From the NCBI GenBank assembly GCA_045544835.1, contig JAZPZS010000082.1, positions 1 through 31,383 of the forward strand: 31,383 bases of DNA, given 5' to 3'. Below are positions 30,037 through 31,383 of this stretch, piece by piece. This DNA is from UBA1189 sp045544835. GTDB lineage: Bacteria; Bacteroidota; Bacteroidia; Bacteroidales; Bacteroidaceae. The position numbers and the translations under genes were made by a program. The notes below the pieces were generated by a model. The model was given only the letters and a program-made list of their open reading frames with translations, was not told where the DNA came from and did not search any database. Position 1 is the stretch's first letter, and every line of letters begins with the position of its first letter.

Positions 30037-31383
30037 CTACGTTCGTTTCTTGGTCCCCGTATGAGTAAAGATGGTAGGCTTCACCGGCTTCTTCTGCTCA
30101 CATGCGATGCGCGAAGGCGTGGGGTACTCCAGTTTCTCGAGGTCGGTGATGGCTGCACGGATGTCGCCCAGCAGCATGTCGGCCATATCGCGGCTGAAGC
30201 CTTGGCGCACCACGATACGCATCACTACGCTGTCCTCGATATCCTTGGGCATGGTGTAGGCAGGTACCATCCATCCGCTCTGTTTGAGTTTGTCTTGCAA
30301 GTCATAGAGCGTCCACTTGGCTTTCTTCGCATAGTCTTCCTTCATGTACCATATAAATAGGGGGTTCACGATGTCCTGACTGTAGTTCTTGAAGGGTGCC
30401 ATCTTGCCAATCTCCGAGTGGAGGTAGCGTGCTATCTCCATGGAGTTGTGCTGCACCTGACGGTAACCTTCGAAACCGAGGCGGATGAACTGGTAGTACT
30501 GGCCCAGCACCTGTGCACCGGGGCGGGAGAAGTTGAGTCCTACCTGCGTGATGTCGGCGCCAAGGTAGTTGACCGAGAAGGACATCTTGCCCGGCAGGTA
30601 CTTCTTGTCTTTCCATACCACCCATCCGAGGCCGGGGTATACGAGGCCGTACTTGTGGCCTGAGGTGCTGATGGAGAGCACCCACTTGAGACGGAAGTCC
30701 CACTTCTTCTCGGGCTGCAGGAAGGGGAGTATGAATCCGCCCGAGGCAGCATCCACATGGATGGGAATGTCGTACCCCGTACGTGCATTGTACTCGTCGA
30801 GTGCGGCGTCGAGTGCCTCCACATCATCGTTGAGCCCTGTCCAGGTGACGCCCTGGATGGGCACTACGCAAATGGTGTTCTCATCGCACAGTTCAATCAC
30901 CTGCTTGGGGTCGAGGGTGATGTTGTCGAGCGTGAGGGGCACGGTACGCATCTCTATCTGCCAGAGGTCGGCAAACTTCTCCCACACCACCTGATAGCCT
31001 GTGGAGATGATGAAGTTGGGCTTGTCGGTAGGCTTGCCCTGTGCTTTGCGACGTTCCTTCCAGCGCAGCCATGCAGCCACACCGCCCAGCATGCAGGCCT
31101 CAGAGGAGCCGATGGCCAGGGCGCCCGTCTTCCACTGCGCCTTTTCGGGCGTGTTCCACAGGTTGGCCATGATATTGATGCATTTGGCACACATCACCGC
31201 CACGCGCGGATACTCCGTCTCGTCGATATAGTTGAGTGCGATGGCCTCATTCATCAAGCGTGTGGCATAGGGGTCCATATAGGTAGTGACGAAGGTGGCA
31301 AGGTTGAGGCGAGGCTGTGTCTGCGCAAAGGTCTCGTCCTTCACCATCTGATAAGCAATGTCGGGGCGTGTGCCCTGCTGGGG
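30037..31383 (-). CDS. gadB: Glutamate decarboxylase (partial, N-terminus beyond the window)
   Basis: 448 codons are visible; the frame is open to the window end (PQQGTRPDIAYQMVKDETF), so an estimated 30 or so residues are missing. It is a group II PLP decarboxylase: TGALAIGSSEACMLGG, VPIQGVTWTGLNDDVE, PIHVDAASGGFILPF with the cofactor-binding Asp, and SISTSGHKYGLVYPGLGW with the PLP lysine. The C-terminal part has VVRQGFSRDMADMLLGDI. It converts L-glutamate to GABA and CO2 while consuming a proton, supporting acid tolerance in gut Bacteroidales. The usual antiporter and glutaminase partners would lie upstream, outside the window. A hairpin ends the transcript before metH. Confidence 0.95.
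   Translation of the reverse strand, partial: PQQGTRPDIAYQMVKDETFAQTQPRLNLATFVTTYMDPYATRLMNEAIALNYIDETEYPRVAVMCAKCINIMANLWNTPEKAQWKTGALAIGSSEACMLGGVAAWLRWKERRKAQGKPTDKPNFIISTGYQVVWEKFADLWQIEMRTVPLTLDNITLDPKQVIELCDENTICVVPIQGVTWTGLNDDVEALDAALDEYNARTGYDIPIHVDAASGGFILPFLQPEKKWDFRLKWVLSISTSGHKYGLVYPGLGWVVWKDKKYLPGKMSFSVNYLGADITQVGLNFSRPGAQVLGQYYQFIRLGFEGYRQVQHNSMEIARYLHSEIGKMAPFKNYSQDIVNPLFIWYMKEDYAKKAKWTLYDLQDKLKQSGWMVPAYTMPKDIEDSVVMRIVVRQGFSRDMADMLLGDIRAAITDLEKLEYPTPSRIACEQKKPVKPTIFTHTGTKKRT

Overview
The window reads as chromosomal DNA of a member of the order Bacteroidales (Bacteroides/Prevotella-like). The evidence is the gene set (a DUF4295 gene directly after rpmB-rpmG, a Bacteroides-type gadB, a MetH without activation domain) and the promoters. 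The promoters fit the Bacteroidetes pattern TTTG, about 20 bases, then TAnnTTTG, and no Shine-Dalgarno sequences are evident. The species cannot be fixed from this sequence.

Layout. 1-1775: the end of pdxA, then a sugar-nucleotidyltransferase-like gene overlapping an ATP-grasp-like gene. 2000-5229: an ECF sigma factor, a 59-residue ORF whose start lies in a strong hairpin, rpe with its own promoter, and comEC. 5218-7257 (minus): a glycosyltransferase followed by cysK. 7258-7938: an imperfect tandem repeat, tRNA-Arg(ACG) with promoter and terminator, and the rfbC promoter. 7939-9813: rfbC-ugd, surface-sugar precursor genes, closed by a strong terminator. 9874-11106: 1.2 kb of apparently non-coding DNA packed with inverted repeats, 22-bp-period repeats and hairpins.

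11107-21674 (minus): a tightly spaced defence operon in the order hsdM, DUF1016/PDDEXK nuclease, hsdS, SIR2-like protein, ApeA-like HEPN ribonuclease, hsdR, 71-residue ORF. Genes overlap by 4 bp or lie 3-12 bp apart. A 29-bp inverted repeat (26/29 identical) sits at both ends of the block (11090-11118 and 21763-21791). The operon looks AT-richer than its surroundings. The most interesting reading is a type I restriction-modification cassette carrying two candidate suicide effectors, one acting on NAD and one on RNA, comparable in layout to PrrC inside EcoprrI but with different effectors.

22135-31383: a RibD/DHFR-like reductase, tsaD-cinA, rpmB-rpmG-DUF4295, a conserved hypothetical gene, a LysO-type exporter, metH and gadB (cut by the window end). 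metH carries two in-frame insertions of 7-bp repeats in its inter-domain linkers. One of these is a 120-bp element with inverted 7-mer arrays at both ends.

All functional assignments come from reading motifs and from family knowledge. No database search was run.
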